Origin: Gemmatimonadota bacterium
GTDB taxonomy: Bacteria; Gemmatimonadota; Gemmatimonadetes; Gemmatimonadales; Gemmatimonadaceae
Assembly (NCBI GenBank): GCA_016182795.1
Contig: JACPFW010000012.1
Location: 1 to 64,000 of the forward strand
Length of the DNA stretch: 64,000 bases
Direction of reading: 5' to 3'
Positions 51,224 to 60,074 of the stretch are shown piece after piece (position 1 is the stretch's first letter; every line of letters begins with the position of its first letter). The notes under the pieces were generated by a model. The model ran no database searches. It saw only the letters and a list, made by a program, of their open reading frames with translations, and was not told the origin of the DNA. The position numbers and the translations under genes are program-made.

Positions 51224-51427
51224 ATGTGCCCTGACAACGTCATCCGCCGCTTCGCCGGCGTCTTTATCCTGCTGAGCGTCGCACTTGGCATGTTCGTCAA
51301 CCCGCTCTGGTACTGGTTCACGGCCTTCGTGGGCCTGAACCTGCTCCAGTCGAGCTTCACCAACTTCTGTCCGCTCGAGAAGATTCTCGCCGCCTTCGGC
51401 GTGCTGGGGTGCAAGCGAACGGCGTAG
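51224..51427 (+). CDS. DUF2892 (YgaP-type) membrane protein
   Basis: The 67-residue protein has two hydrophobic helices and the DUF2892 pattern: NVIRRFAGVFILLSVALGM, WYWFTAFVGLNLLQSSFTNF, then CPLEKILAAFGV. This is the same membrane module found in YgaP and encoded in sulfide-detoxification (BigR-type) operons, where its paired helices and conserved Cys are thought to handle sulfur species. It lies 37 bases after the PII-like gene, probably the last gene of the efflux operon. Confidence 0.85.
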   Translation: MCPDNVIRRFAGVFILLSVALGMFVNPLWYWFTAFVGLNLLQSSFTNFCPLEKILAAFGVLGCKRTA

Positions 51428-51430
51428 GCG

Positions 51431-52411
51431 TCAGCCGCGCGCACCGGTTGTGTTGCGGGTGCGCGCCCACTCGGCAAACGCCTCGCGCGAACTGAGCCGC
51501 GGCGTGAAGCCGAACTCCGTCTTGAGTCGCGTGTTGTCGAGCACCGGCCGATAGCGCAGAAAGTCCACCTGCGCCGGGCCGTAGCGCGTGAGTCTCAGTG
51601 GATGCAGCACGGCCAGCGCGCCGCGCAGCAGCCAGGCGGGGAGGCGGAGCACCGGCTTGCCGAGCGCCGACGCGATGTCGTCAATCGACATCGCGCCGTC
51701 GCCGGCGACATTGAACACACCCGTCACCGGCGTGTCGACCGCGCGCGCGAGCAGCGCGACGAGATCGGCGTCATGCACAAAGACAAAGGGCGACGCCGAG
51801 CCGCGAACGGCGAGCAGGCGCGGCTTTTCGAACAGCGCGGTGATCTGGTTGTTCACGGACGCGCCGAGTATCGTGCCCACGCGAAGCACCACCTGCTCGA
51901 GCGCGGGATGCTCACGGCGGGCGGTCGCGAGCATCTCCTCGACGAGCCGTTTGTGCCAGCTGTAGGCGAACGACTCGTTGCCGCGCAGCGGATGCGCTTC
52001 GGTTAGCCACGTCGGGTTGTCGGCATGATAGCCGTACGCGGCGCCGCTCGACGTGACCACGAGCCGCGCGACGCCCGCCTCGAGACACGCGTCGAGCACG
52101 CGGCGCGCGCCGTCGACGTCGACGCTGTACTCAAAGGCGCGGGTGCTTCCTTTGCCCGGCGTCACAATGGACGCCAGATGCACGACGCACGTGACGCGAT
52201 GGTCGCGCAGCAGCTCGGCCAGTCCGACGTCACGCACATCGTGCCGGATGAACAGGCCGCCGCGTGGAACCTCCGCCGGCGCGCGCACGTCGGTGCCGAT
52301 GACGGCGCCGAGTTGGTCGCGCCGCGTCTCGTCAGCGAGCGCGGCGAACAGCAGCTGCCCCACGTAGCCGGATGCGCCGGTAATGAGGACACGCGAGTCG
52401 GTCCTCGACAT
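51431..52411 (-). CDS. NAD-dependent epimerase/dehydratase (extended SDR)
   Basis: The 326-residue protein has GASGYVG at about 12-18 (NAD site), HLASIVTPGKG, SSGAAYGY and YSWHKRLVEEM (YxxxK active site), then VVLRVGTILGASVNNQITAL. It probably acts on a nucleotide sugar or a cell-envelope precursor. It is convergent with DUF2892 (3 bp apart) and is 24 bases downstream of the BASS transporter gene on the same strand, so it may be third gene of a minus-strand operon. Confidence 0.85.
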   Translation of the reverse strand: MSRTDSRVLITGASGYVGQLLFAALADETRRDQLGAVIGTDVRAPAEVPRGGLFIRHDVRDVGLAELLRDHRVTCVVHLASIVTPGKGSTRAFEYSVDVDGARRVLDACLEAGVARLVVTSSGAAYGYHADNPTWLTEAHPLRGNESFAYSWHKRLVEEMLATARREHPALEQVVLRVGTILGASVNNQITALFEKPRLLAVRGSASPFVFVHDADLVALLARAVDTPVTGVFNVAGDGAMSIDDIASALGKPVLRLPAWLLRGALAVLHPLRLTRYGPAQVDFLRYRPVLDNTRLKTEFGFTPRLSSREAFAEWARTRNTTGARG

Positions 52412-52435
52412 CGGGCTAGCGCTCCCGCTGGCGCG

Positions 52436-53350
52436 TCACGCTGACTCGGGCGCCGGCAGCGGGCGCCGGCTCCAGAAGGTGGCGAGGCTAAGGCCGGCGA
52501 TGACATGCCAGATCCCCCACCAGGCGGCGACGATCGCGGCGCCGCCGAGCCCGCCAAAGAATGTGAAGACGAGAATGAGGCCGAGCCCGGAGTTCTGAAT
52601 GCCCACCTCAAACGAGACGGCCCGCCGGTCGCGGACCGGCAGGCCGAACGCGGCGGCGGTCCAATACCCGGTGGTCAGCGCCAGCGCGTTGTGCACGAGC
52701 ACGGCGAAGACCACGCGTCCGACGTACTTCACGAAGTACTGCCAGTTGGCGGCGAGCGCGAGCACGAGAAACGCGACAAAGATGCCGATCGACAGGCGCT
52801 TCATCGGCCGCCGCAGGCGCTCCGTGAGCGCGGGCCATCGTCGCTGCACATACATCCCTGCAGCCAGCGGTAGGCCGAGCAACATGAAGATCGTGACGAA
52901 CATCTCCAGTGGGTCCACGGCCACGGCGCGCAGGATGGCGCGCGTCGGCGCGTACATCGATCCCCAGAACCGCAGCACGAGCGGCGTGAAGACGACAGCG
53001 AGCACCGTCGATGCCGAACTGATGCTCACCGACAGCGCCGTGTTGCCGCGCGCGAGGTGCACCAGAAAGTTCGAGATGTTGCCCGCCGGGCACGACGCCA
53101 CGAGCATCATGCCGAGCGCCACGCTCGGCGGCGGCTTGATGAGCAGCACCAGTGCGAACGTGAAGGCCGGAAAGACGACGTAGTGCCCGGCAAGGCCGAT
53201 GAGCACCGGACGCGGCCGGTCGAGCACGCGACGAAAGTCCTCGGCGCGCAGGTCGAGCGCCACGCCGAACATCACGATCCCGAGGATCGCGTTCAGCAGA
53301 TGGAGCGTCGTGGGGCTGAAGTTCAGCTGGACGGCGTCGATGCCGCTCAT
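52436..53350 (-). CDS. Bile acid:sodium symporter (BASS) family transporter
   Basis: ATG 53350 gives 304 residues and about nine to ten membrane helices. Family motifs are FGVALDLRAEDF, SCPAGNISNFLVHLARGNTA (the sodium-site region) and FEVGIQNSGLGLILVF. BASS proteins import organic acids such as pyruvate, pantothenate or bile acids with sodium. The start overlaps the ThDP enzyme stop by four bases, which suggests it supplies or removes the enzyme's substrate or product. Confidence 0.88.
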   Translation of the reverse strand: MSGIDAVQLNFSPTTLHLLNAILGIVMFGVALDLRAEDFRRVLDRPRPVLIGLAGHYVVFPAFTFALVLLIKPPPSVALGMMLVASCPAGNISNFLVHLARGNTALSVSISSASTVLAVVFTPLVLRFWGSMYAPTRAILRAVAVDPLEMFVTIFMLLGLPLAAGMYVQRRWPALTERLRRPMKRLSIGIFVAFLVLALAANWQYFVKYVGRVVFAVLVHNALALTTGYWTAAAFGLPVRDRRAVSFEVGIQNSGLGLILVFTFFGGLGGAAIVAAWWGIWHVIAGLSLATFWSRRPLPAPESA

Positions 53351-55101
53351 TTCCCCTTGGGCTCTTGATGCATCGCCTTGAAATGCACCAGTCCGGGTGC
53401 CCACATGTGGGCCACCGGGTCGACGTCCACGTGAATGAGCGCCGGGCCGCCGGTGGCGAGCGCGCGCGAGATCGCGTGCGACAGGTTCTCCGGATCCGAC
53501 ACGCGCTCGGCGTGCGCTCCCATGGCCTGCGCGATGCGCGCGAAATCCATCTCGCCAAGGTCGGCCCACAGGTTCTCGTCGGGGGCGAGCCGCTTGCGCA
53601 GCAGCATCTTGAGCGGCTTGAGCGCGAACGATTGGTTGATCTTCACCATCCCCCACTGCCGGTCGCAGAGCACGATGAAGATGATGCGCAGCTTGTGGCG
53701 CACGGCGCTTTCAATCTCTTGCGGATGCATTCCGGCGGCGCCGTCGCCAATCACGCAGCAGACGGGCACGTCGGGCGCGGCGACCGCGGCGCCCAGCGCC
53801 TGTCCCATGCCGGCGCCGAGCATGCCCATCTTGAACGTCGAGAGCAGGCGCCCGTGGGCGCGGACCTGATGGTAGAACATCGCCCACACCGCCGTGTTGC
53901 CGCCGTCAGCGATGAACGGCGATTCGGCGGGGAAGAGGCGACCGCAGGCGGTGCCCACGTGCGCGGGATGCAGCGGCGACCCGCTGGTGGCCAGCGGCTG
54001 ATCCAGCTTGGCCTGATATCGCGCCATCAGCGTGCGGTACCGCTTCATCCGCTCGCGGCGCGCGGCGGGGCGAATCTCACCGCGGCGTGCTTCGAGTCGC
54101 GCGCGCAGCGCGGCGAGGAAGACGCCGACGTCGGCATTGATGCCGACCGTCACCGGCTTGTTGGCGCCGATGGAGCGGTCGTCGATGTCCACCTGCACCG
54201 TGGGTTGCTCCGCCGGCGCGCGCCAGTACGGCGGCTTGCCCCACCAGTCCGTTTCGCCAACGCGCGAGCCGAGGATGAGCGCGGCGTCGGCGTCGTTGCG
54301 CACGATCGAGTTCAGCTTGACGTGCGTCATCGGAATGGCGAGCGGCGACGTCTCGCTGATCACGCCGCGCGCCGACCAACTGGTCGTGACCGGCGCCTCG
54401 AGCAGCTCCGCGACCGCCTGCAGCGCGTCGAACGCGCGCGCGTGCAGCACGCCGCTTCCCGCGTGAATGACCGGCATGTCGGCGCGCAGCAGCAGGTCGG
54501 CGGCCTGCTCCACCTGCGCGGCGTCCACTCCCTGCGGCGCGGTGCGCCGATAAGCCGCTGGCGCGAGAATCGCGGGGCTCACCGCGACCTTGCCGTTCAT
54601 CAGGTTCTCGGGCACGTCGAGATGCACCACCCCGGGCCGCCCATTCCAGCAGGCGCGCAGCGCGGCGCGCGCCAGCTCCGGGAGGCGGTCGAACGACGGC
54701 ACGGCGCGGCTCCACTTGGCGAACGCGCCGATCACGGCCTCCTGATCGAACCCCTGATAGGTGCCGGTGCGCAGCGGGTACATCGCGCCGGTGCGGCGCG
54801 CGCTCGTGATGCACAGGACGCGATTGCCCTCGGCCTCCTCCACGACCAGACCGGGGAGGATATTGGCCACGCCCGGTCCGTTGCTGGCCATGCAGACGCC
54901 GAGCCGGCCCGTGAGGCGCGCGTACGCGGCGGCGGCGTGCACGCCGCTCGCTTCGTGGCGCGGCGTAATGAGCCGGATGCCTTCGCGCTTGAGTGCGGAG
55001 TAGAAACCGAAGTACGTGCCGTCGATGATGCCAAAGACAACCTCGACGCCTTCGGCCTTCAGCATGCGGGCGAGGACTTCGCCGCCGGTGGTATCGCTCA
55101 T
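53347..55101 (-). CDS. Thiamine-diphosphate-dependent enzyme, acetolactate synthase-like
   Basis: From ATG 55101 the protein has 584 residues, the usual length of ThDP 2-oxoacid decarboxylases and synthases. The catalytic Glu lies in TPRHEASGVHAAAAYA; GPGVANILPGLVVEEAEG follows; the ThDP-Mg site is VIGDGAAGMHPQEIES with RQWGMV. It cannot be assigned to IlvB or a specific decarboxylase. An N-terminal extension to 55218 is unlikely because it is a run of tandem repeats. Translationally coupled with the BASS transporter. Confidence 0.87.
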   Translation of the reverse strand: MSDTTGGEVLARMLKAEGVEVVFGIIDGTYFGFYSALKREGIRLITPRHEASGVHAAAAYARLTGRLGVCMASNGPGVANILPGLVVEEAEGNRVLCITSARRTGAMYPLRTGTYQGFDQEAVIGAFAKWSRAVPSFDRLPELARAALRACWNGRPGVVHLDVPENLMNGKVAVSPAILAPAAYRRTAPQGVDAAQVEQAADLLLRADMPVIHAGSGVLHARAFDALQAVAELLEAPVTTSWSARGVISETSPLAIPMTHVKLNSIVRNDADAALILGSRVGETDWWGKPPYWRAPAEQPTVQVDIDDRSIGANKPVTVGINADVGVFLAALRARLEARRGEIRPAARRERMKRYRTLMARYQAKLDQPLATSGSPLHPAHVGTACGRLFPAESPFIADGGNTAVWAMFYHQVRAHGRLLSTFKMGMLGAGMGQALGAAVAAPDVPVCCVIGDGAAGMHPQEIESAVRHKLRIIFIVLCDRQWGMVKINQSFALKPLKMLLRKRLAPDENLWADLGEMDFARIAQAMGAHAERVSDPENLSHAISRALATGGPALIHVDVDPVAHMWAPGLVHFKAMHQEPKGK

Positions 55102-55106
55102 TGAGG

Positions 55107-55172
55107 CAGGGGAAGGGGCAGAGTGAGGTGCAGGGGAGGAGGCAGAGTGTGGTGCAGGGAAAGGGGCACCGC
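55107..55172. repeat. 24-bp tandem repeat ahead of the ThDP gene
   Basis: Units CAGGGGAAGGGGCAGAGTG+AGGTG (55107-55130) and the 55131-55154 copy match at most positions; a third, partial copy follows. It sits in the 5' leader of the minus-strand ThDP gene, immediately upstream of its start codon, where copy number could vary expression. Confidence 0.7.
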
Positions 55173-55301
55173 AATGGACTGTGCGGCAGAATCTACGCCG
55201 GGGCGGCGTGCCGTCCATTGTCGCCTGTTCGCCTCAACCTTGCGCGGAGTGGGCAATTACCGCGAGGTTGACGCTCTCAACTCTTGCCGGAGCCCTGGTT
55301 G

Positions 55302-56228
55302 GTGGACCACCCCAACGCGCCGTCGCGCGCCAAGCTGCTGATCGCCTTTGCGGCGGTCTATTTCATTTGGGGGTCCACGTACCTCTTCATTCGCTTCGCC
55401 ATCGAGACCGTGCCGCCATTTCTGGTGGGCGGATTCCGCTTCATTCTTGCCGGGGCGGTGATGTACGCGTGGCTGCGGGCGCGGGGCGCGCCGCGGCCGA
55501 CGCGCGTCGAATGGCGCTCGGCATTCATTATTGGTCCGCTGTTGATGACCGGCGGCAACGGCGGCATTGTCTGGTCCGAGCAGTACGTGCCCTCGGGCGT
55601 CGTGGCGCTCCTCGTCGCCGTGGTACCGCTTTGGCTGCTGCTGCTGGTCTGGATGCGCGGCGGCTCGCGTCCGTCGGGGCGTGAGTGGTTTGGCGTGACC
55701 ATCGGGTTGGTGGGCGTTGCCCTGCTCGTCTCCACCGACGGCAACCCGACGCACGGCGGCATCAGCCCGCTGGCGGCGCTGGTGATGCTTTGTTCGACGC
55801 TGAGCTGGTCGGTGGGGTCGCTCATCTCGCGCGACGCGCCGCTGCCGGCCTCGCCCCTGCTGGCCAGCGCCATGGAGATGCTGGCCGGCGGCGTCGGCAT
55901 GCTGCTCATTGCCCTGGTGCGCGGCGAGTTCCAGCAGCTCGCCGTGAGCGACGTGTCGCTGCGCTCCGGCCTGTCGATCGCGTATCTGGCCGTCTTCGGC
56001 TCCATCATCGCATTCTCCGCGTACAAGTGGCTTCTCACCAAGGCGACGCCGGCGGCGGTTGGGACGTATGCATTTGTGAACCCGGTCGTCGCGGTCGCAC
56101 TCGGCTGGGTCTTCGCCGCGGAGCCCCTGAGTTGGCGCACGGTGGCGGCCATGGTGGTGATCGTCGGCGCCGTCGTCACCATCTCCCTGCGCCCGCGGCA
56201 TCAGGTGCTGGTCGACCCCGCCGAGTAG
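55302..56228 (+). CDS. EamA/DMT-family drug or metabolite exporter
   Basis: GTG 55302, with GGAG ten bases upstream, is the preferred start (308 residues); TTG 55284 or 55299 are options. The protein has ten membrane helices in two EamA repeats: AAVYFIWGSTYLFIRFAIET in the first, and AYLAVFGSIIAFSAYKWLLT then PVVAVALGWVFAAEPL in the second. YedA/RhaT-type exporters of this kind move amino acids or metabolites. It starts the plus-strand pair followed by manC. Confidence 0.87.
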   Translation: MDHPNAPSRAKLLIAFAAVYFIWGSTYLFIRFAIETVPPFLVGGFRFILAGAVMYAWLRARGAPRPTRVEWRSAFIIGPLLMTGGNGGIVWSEQYVPSGVVALLVAVVPLWLLLLVWMRGGSRPSGREWFGVTIGLVGVALLVSTDGNPTHGGISPLAALVMLCSTLSWSVGSLISRDAPLPASPLLASAMEMLAGGVGMLLIALVRGEFQQLAVSDVSLRSGLSIAYLAVFGSIIAFSAYKWLLTKATPAAVGTYAFVNPVVAVALGWVFAAEPLSWRTVAAMVVIVGAVVTISLRPRHQVLVDPAE

Positions 56229-56275
56229 GGGCGCGGGGGAGCGCAGTTGGCGCGGAGCGCGTATCTTTGCGCTCG

Positions 56276-57454
56276 ATGAAGATGCATGGATCGCACGGCG
56301 CGCCCGGAGGCGGCGCGGGAACGGCGTCGACGGTGCATCCGTCGGTGGCGCCGGCGCGTGCCGCATTGCCAGAAACCGACGCTCCATTGTGGGCCATCAT
56401 CTTCGCCGGCGGCATCGGCTCGCGCTTCTGGCCGGTGAGCACGCCGTCGCGCCCCAAGCCGTTGCTGCGGCTGGTGAGCGAGCAACCGTTGCTCGTCGAC
56501 ACCGTGCTGCGCCTCGCGCCCGTCATTCCTCCGGATCGCGTGCTCGTCCTGACCAGCCGCGACATCGCGCCGGCCATCCGCGAGGCGCTCGCGACAGTGC
56601 CCGAGATGAACATTCTCGTCGAGCCGCGTCCGTTGGGCACCGCCGCCGCGCTGGCGTGGGGGGCGCAGGAAGTGGCACGGCGCGCCGGACCGCACACCAT
56701 GTGCGTGGCCATGCATGCCGATCTCGCCGTCGGATTCCCCGAGGAGTTCCACCGCGTGCTGCGCCGTGCCGGCGCCGTGGCCGAACGCGAGGATGCGCTG
56801 GTTGCCGTCGGGGTGCGACCGACGCGCGTGGAGCCGGCGTTTGGCTACATCCGTCCCGGCGAGCCGGGGCAGGCCGACGTCGCGCTGGCCGACGGCGGCG
56901 TCTGCGAAGTGGCCGCCTTTGTGGAGAAGCCGAGCGAGGCCGAGGCCATGCTGCACATCGCCGCCGGCGCACTGTGGCACGCCGGAATTCTGGTTGGCAC
57001 GGCGACCGGCCTCCTGTCGCAGCTCGACGACAAGACGGTGGAACTGCGCGACGGTTTCGATGCGTTGCGCGCGGGACAACTGCCGGCGTTTGTCGGCAGC
57101 ATCCGCTCGGTGAGCATCGAGCGCGGCCTGCTGGAGCGCGGACCGCGACTGCTCGTAATCCCCGGTGACTTCGAGTGGGATGACGTCGGTACGTGGGCCT
57201 CGCTGCGCCGCGCGCGTTCACTGGACGACAATGGCAACGGGGTCGTCGGCACGGCGCACTTTGTGGATGCAGACTCCAACATCGTGCACGGCGAGTCCGG
57301 CGTCGTGGTGCTCTACGGCGTGTCCAAGATGCTCGTGGTGAACCTGCCGGGGCTGACCTTCGTCACGCCGCTCGACCGCGCGATAGACCTCAAGCCGCTG
57401 CTCGACGCCCTGCCGGGGTCGATGCGCATCAACCCGACGGGTGGTGCGACGTAG
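56276..57454 (+). CDS. manC: Mannose-1-phosphate guanylyltransferase
   Basis: The 392-residue protein from ATG 56276 has the nucleotidyltransferase signature FAGGIGSRFWPVSTPSRPKP, EPRPLGTAAALAW, and VEKPSEAEAM, with a left-handed helix C-terminal part typical of the isomerase-less ManC type. It makes GDP-mannose for surface polysaccharide. It is shorter than bifunctional ManC-ManA. It lies 47 bases after the EamA gene and ends 11 bases before the convergent TonB receptor. Confidence 0.93.
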   Translation: MKMHGSHGAPGGGAGTASTVHPSVAPARAALPETDAPLWAIIFAGGIGSRFWPVSTPSRPKPLLRLVSEQPLLVDTVLRLAPVIPPDRVLVLTSRDIAPAIREALATVPEMNILVEPRPLGTAAALAWGAQEVARRAGPHTMCVAMHADLAVGFPEEFHRVLRRAGAVAEREDALVAVGVRPTRVEPAFGYIRPGEPGQADVALADGGVCEVAAFVEKPSEAEAMLHIAAGALWHAGILVGTATGLLSQLDDKTVELRDGFDALRAGQLPAFVGSIRSVSIERGLLERGPRLLVIPGDFEWDDVGTWASLRRARSLDDNGNGVVGTAHFVDADSNIVHGESGVVVLYGVSKMLVVNLPGLTFVTPLDRAIDLKPLLDALPGSMRINPTGGAT

Positions 57455-57465
57455 CGGGGAACGCG

Positions 57466-59535
57466 CTACCGGAAAGTGATCATCACGCGGAAGGTGCGTC
57501 CGGGTTGGGGCAGTCCGCACTGATCGTACGCGGCAACGTCCGCCGCGTTGTCGAGCGCGACTACCAGCCGGGGCACGCCGGCGCGGCGCGAACGGGCCCG
57601 CGGAAAGTCACGTTGCACGGCGAGGTCTCCCATCAGTCGGCCGCTGAGTTCATCCTCGCGCTGCGTCTCGGGGTTCACGCAGTACTGGCGGCCCGAGTAG
57701 CGCGCGACGACGATGGCTCGCCACGTCTGCGGCAGCGGCGTGCCCAGCTCGAGGCGCGCACGGCGCTCCGGGTTGTTTTCCGCATGCCGGAAGGCGTCGC
57801 CCGCGAGCTCGTTGACGACGCGAATCTGCTGCAGCGTCGCATCGCCGGTCAGCGTGACGGCCCGCGCCTGCTCGGCGCCGAACGTGACGCCTCCGAGCAT
57901 TTCAATGCCCTGCGTGCGGATCTGGTCGCGATTGATGCGCTTGAACCGCGAGGGATTTGACAGCGAGATCCGCACCACGGCGTCATCCAGGCGATGCCGG
58001 AACGCGAGGAGCTGAAGGGAGGAACTGACGCTCGCGGCGAGCTGACGGGAAGTGGTCACGCCGCCCTCGAAGCCGAGCAGGGTCTCGGGGCGCAGGTCCG
58101 GGTTCGGCACAAATCGATTGAGCGAGCCGGAGTACAGCTCGCGCAATGACGGAAATCGGGAGCGCTCCGACGCGCTCGCGTGCAGGCGAACGTGTGGGCT
58201 CGGTTCGTGCGAAAGCCCCACGCGCCATCCCGCGTTGCGGAACGTCTCGGGCGCCGTGGTGCGTCCGCCGGTCTCCCGCGAGCGTGCCACGTCGTAGGCG
58301 ACGCCGCCTTCGATCTGCGAATGGTAGAGCACCGGCCATTCGATTTCCGCGGCGCCGCTGGTGAGCGTCTGCCGGTACACTGCGGTGGGCGTCGGGGAGA
58401 GCGTCTCCTCGTAGCGCACATCCGCGGACGAGAAGCTCGCCCGCAGCGTGGCCTGGCCGAGCGAGTGGGTGCCCAGCACCCGCATCGTCGCCGTGCGTTC
58501 GCGCCCGATCTCCGAGGACTGCACCGTCTGGTAGTCGCGATCCGTGTATGAGTCGATCTGCAGGGCGCCGCGATTGATCCCCGCGCCTGCCTCGATGGAG
58601 CCGAATCCGAACGGCGTGGAGACGAGTCCCGAGTTAGCCGACGCCATCGCCATCACGCGCTTGGTGTACGGGTAGCGCCAGAGCCGCGGTGCGGCGAGGT
58701 GCTCTTCCGGGGGGACGCCCTTCGTCGCGTCGTAACCCGAAACGACGGCACTGACGGCGCGGCCGTTCACGCGCGTCCACCGCAGCGACGCAAAGCCGTC
58801 GGTCTGGCGCAGGTCGGTGCCCGTGCGCAGGCCGCGCGTCGAGGTGGCGTCGCGCGCGCCGTCCGCCAAGGCGAAGCCGTCACGCTGGCGGTGGGCCCCG
58901 CCCGCGTTCAAGGCGACGACGCCGTCGCGCCACGTGCCGACGCGGTGGCCATAACCAAGCGTCGCGGACGTTGCGCCGTATTGATCGACGCCGGCGCCGG
59001 CCCGCACTCGTCCGGTGGTCGGCGGTGCCCCGGCGTCGTGCGTGATCTCGACGGTTCCGCCCAGCGAGTTGGGCCCGTTGAGGAGCGAACCGAGTCCCCG
59101 CACCACGACCATTCGCTCAGCGCCAGTCAGCGGGATCAGCGACGGATCGACGCGATGATCCCACCCCAGCGAGATCGGCAGGCCGTCCAGCAGGATGGCC
59201 GCCTGTCGGGAGTCCGAGCCTCGGATCGACACCTCGTTCTCCCCGCGCGAGTTCTGCCGCACGAGCACGAACGGCGTCTCGCGCAGAGCGTCCGCCAGGA
59301 CCGGCGCGGGCGAGACGTGCAGCTCGGCCGGGCGAATTGCCACCGCCGCGGTGCCGCCAATGACCTCCGCTTCGCGGGGGGTCGCGCTTACGCTGACCGG
59401 AGCGAGGGTCTGCGTGGGACGTGCTTTCCGCACGCTGTCAGCGGCGGGCGGCTTCTGCGCATTGGCGGTCCGGGCCGCGACCAGCGCGCAGACCAGGAGG
59501 GCGATGCGCGGGGACAGCGAGAGAGGCGTGGGCAT
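57466..59535 (-). CDS. TonB-dependent outer-membrane receptor
   Basis: The 689-residue protein begins with a signal peptide ending near ARTANAQ and a plug domain (LAPVSVSATPREAEV as a TonB-box-like region, LADALRETPFVLVRQNSRGE then NEVSIRGSDSRQAAILLDGL). The barrel begins around residue 175 and ends with the typical aromatic terminus PGRTFRVMITFR. A vitamin-type (BtuB-like) or siderophore substrate is possible. No TonB box can be confirmed and no transporter gene is adjacent. Confidence 0.88.
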   Translation of the reverse strand: MPTPLSLSPRIALLVCALVAARTANAQKPPAADSVRKARPTQTLAPVSVSATPREAEVIGGTAAVAIRPAELHVSPAPVLADALRETPFVLVRQNSRGENEVSIRGSDSRQAAILLDGLPISLGWDHRVDPSLIPLTGAERMVVVRGLGSLLNGPNSLGGTVEITHDAGAPPTTGRVRAGAGVDQYGATSATLGYGHRVGTWRDGVVALNAGGAHRQRDGFALADGARDATSTRGLRTGTDLRQTDGFASLRWTRVNGRAVSAVVSGYDATKGVPPEEHLAAPRLWRYPYTKRVMAMASANSGLVSTPFGFGSIEAGAGINRGALQIDSYTDRDYQTVQSSEIGRERTATMRVLGTHSLGQATLRASFSSADVRYEETLSPTPTAVYRQTLTSGAAEIEWPVLYHSQIEGGVAYDVARSRETGGRTTAPETFRNAGWRVGLSHEPSPHVRLHASASERSRFPSLRELYSGSLNRFVPNPDLRPETLLGFEGGVTTSRQLAASVSSSLQLLAFRHRLDDAVVRISLSNPSRFKRINRDQIRTQGIEMLGGVTFGAEQARAVTLTGDATLQQIRVVNELAGDAFRHAENNPERRARLELGTPLPQTWRAIVVARYSGRQYCVNPETQREDELSGRLMGDLAVQRDFPRARSRRAGVPRLVVALDNAADVAAYDQCGLPQPGRTFRVMITFR

Positions 59536-59652
59536 TGCAGCGGTAGAAGGGCGGATCGGCCGGCGAATGGACGGCCGTCACACATATGAAGATAAACGCC
59601 GCGTTGGGCGCAATCGTTGTCCGCGTATTGCCTCGTCACCTAAATTCAGGAC

Positions 59653-60042
59653 GTGTCAGCGCCCTTCTATTACAAGCTCACCAACGGATTCCGCATCACC
59701 GTGCGGCCGACCTTCCTGGCCGATCAGTCGGCGCCGGAGCAGCGGCAGTTCGTCTTTGCGTACTTCGTGCGCATCGAGAATGTCCGCGCGCGGGCTGCGC
59801 AGCTCCTCTCGCGGCGCTGGCACATCCACGACGATGTGGGCGAGGACACCGAGGTGGTGGGCGACGGCGTCGTCGGCGAGCAGCCGCATATCGCGCCGGG
59901 CGGCGTGCACGAATACCAGAGCTTCTGCGTGCTCAAGGGACCCGGCGGCTACATGGAAGGCGAGTACTTCTTCGCGGCGGATGACGGCAAGCGGTTTGCG
60001 TGCGAGATCCCGCGGTTCATTCTCGACGGGCACTCCCTCTAA
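59653..60042 (+). CDS. apaG: ApaG family protein
   Basis: The 129-residue protein is a full ApaG domain (DUF525): an FnIII-like beta-sandwich with VRPTFLADQSAPEQRQFVFA, ARAAQLLSRRWHIHDDVGED and GEQPHIAPGGVHEYQSFCVL. It is linked in enterobacteria to Co2+/Mg2+ homeostasis; function elsewhere is not well defined. GTG 59653 is the start. It lies 32 bases before mlaE. Confidence 0.93.
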   Translation: MSAPFYYKLTNGFRITVRPTFLADQSAPEQRQFVFAYFVRIENVRARAAQLLSRRWHIHDDVGEDTEVVGDGVVGEQPHIAPGGVHEYQSFCVLKGPGGYMEGEYFFAADDGKRFACEIPRFILDGHSL

Positions 60043-60074
60043 CGAGCCCGGTCCGCAGGCCCTAAACTGCAAGT

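Noticed and set aside
53365-55104. 579-residue plus-strand frame opposite the ThDP enzyme
   Set aside because: It mirrors the minus-strand ThDP gene with Arg/His-rich composition; the ThDP motifs are all on the minus strand.
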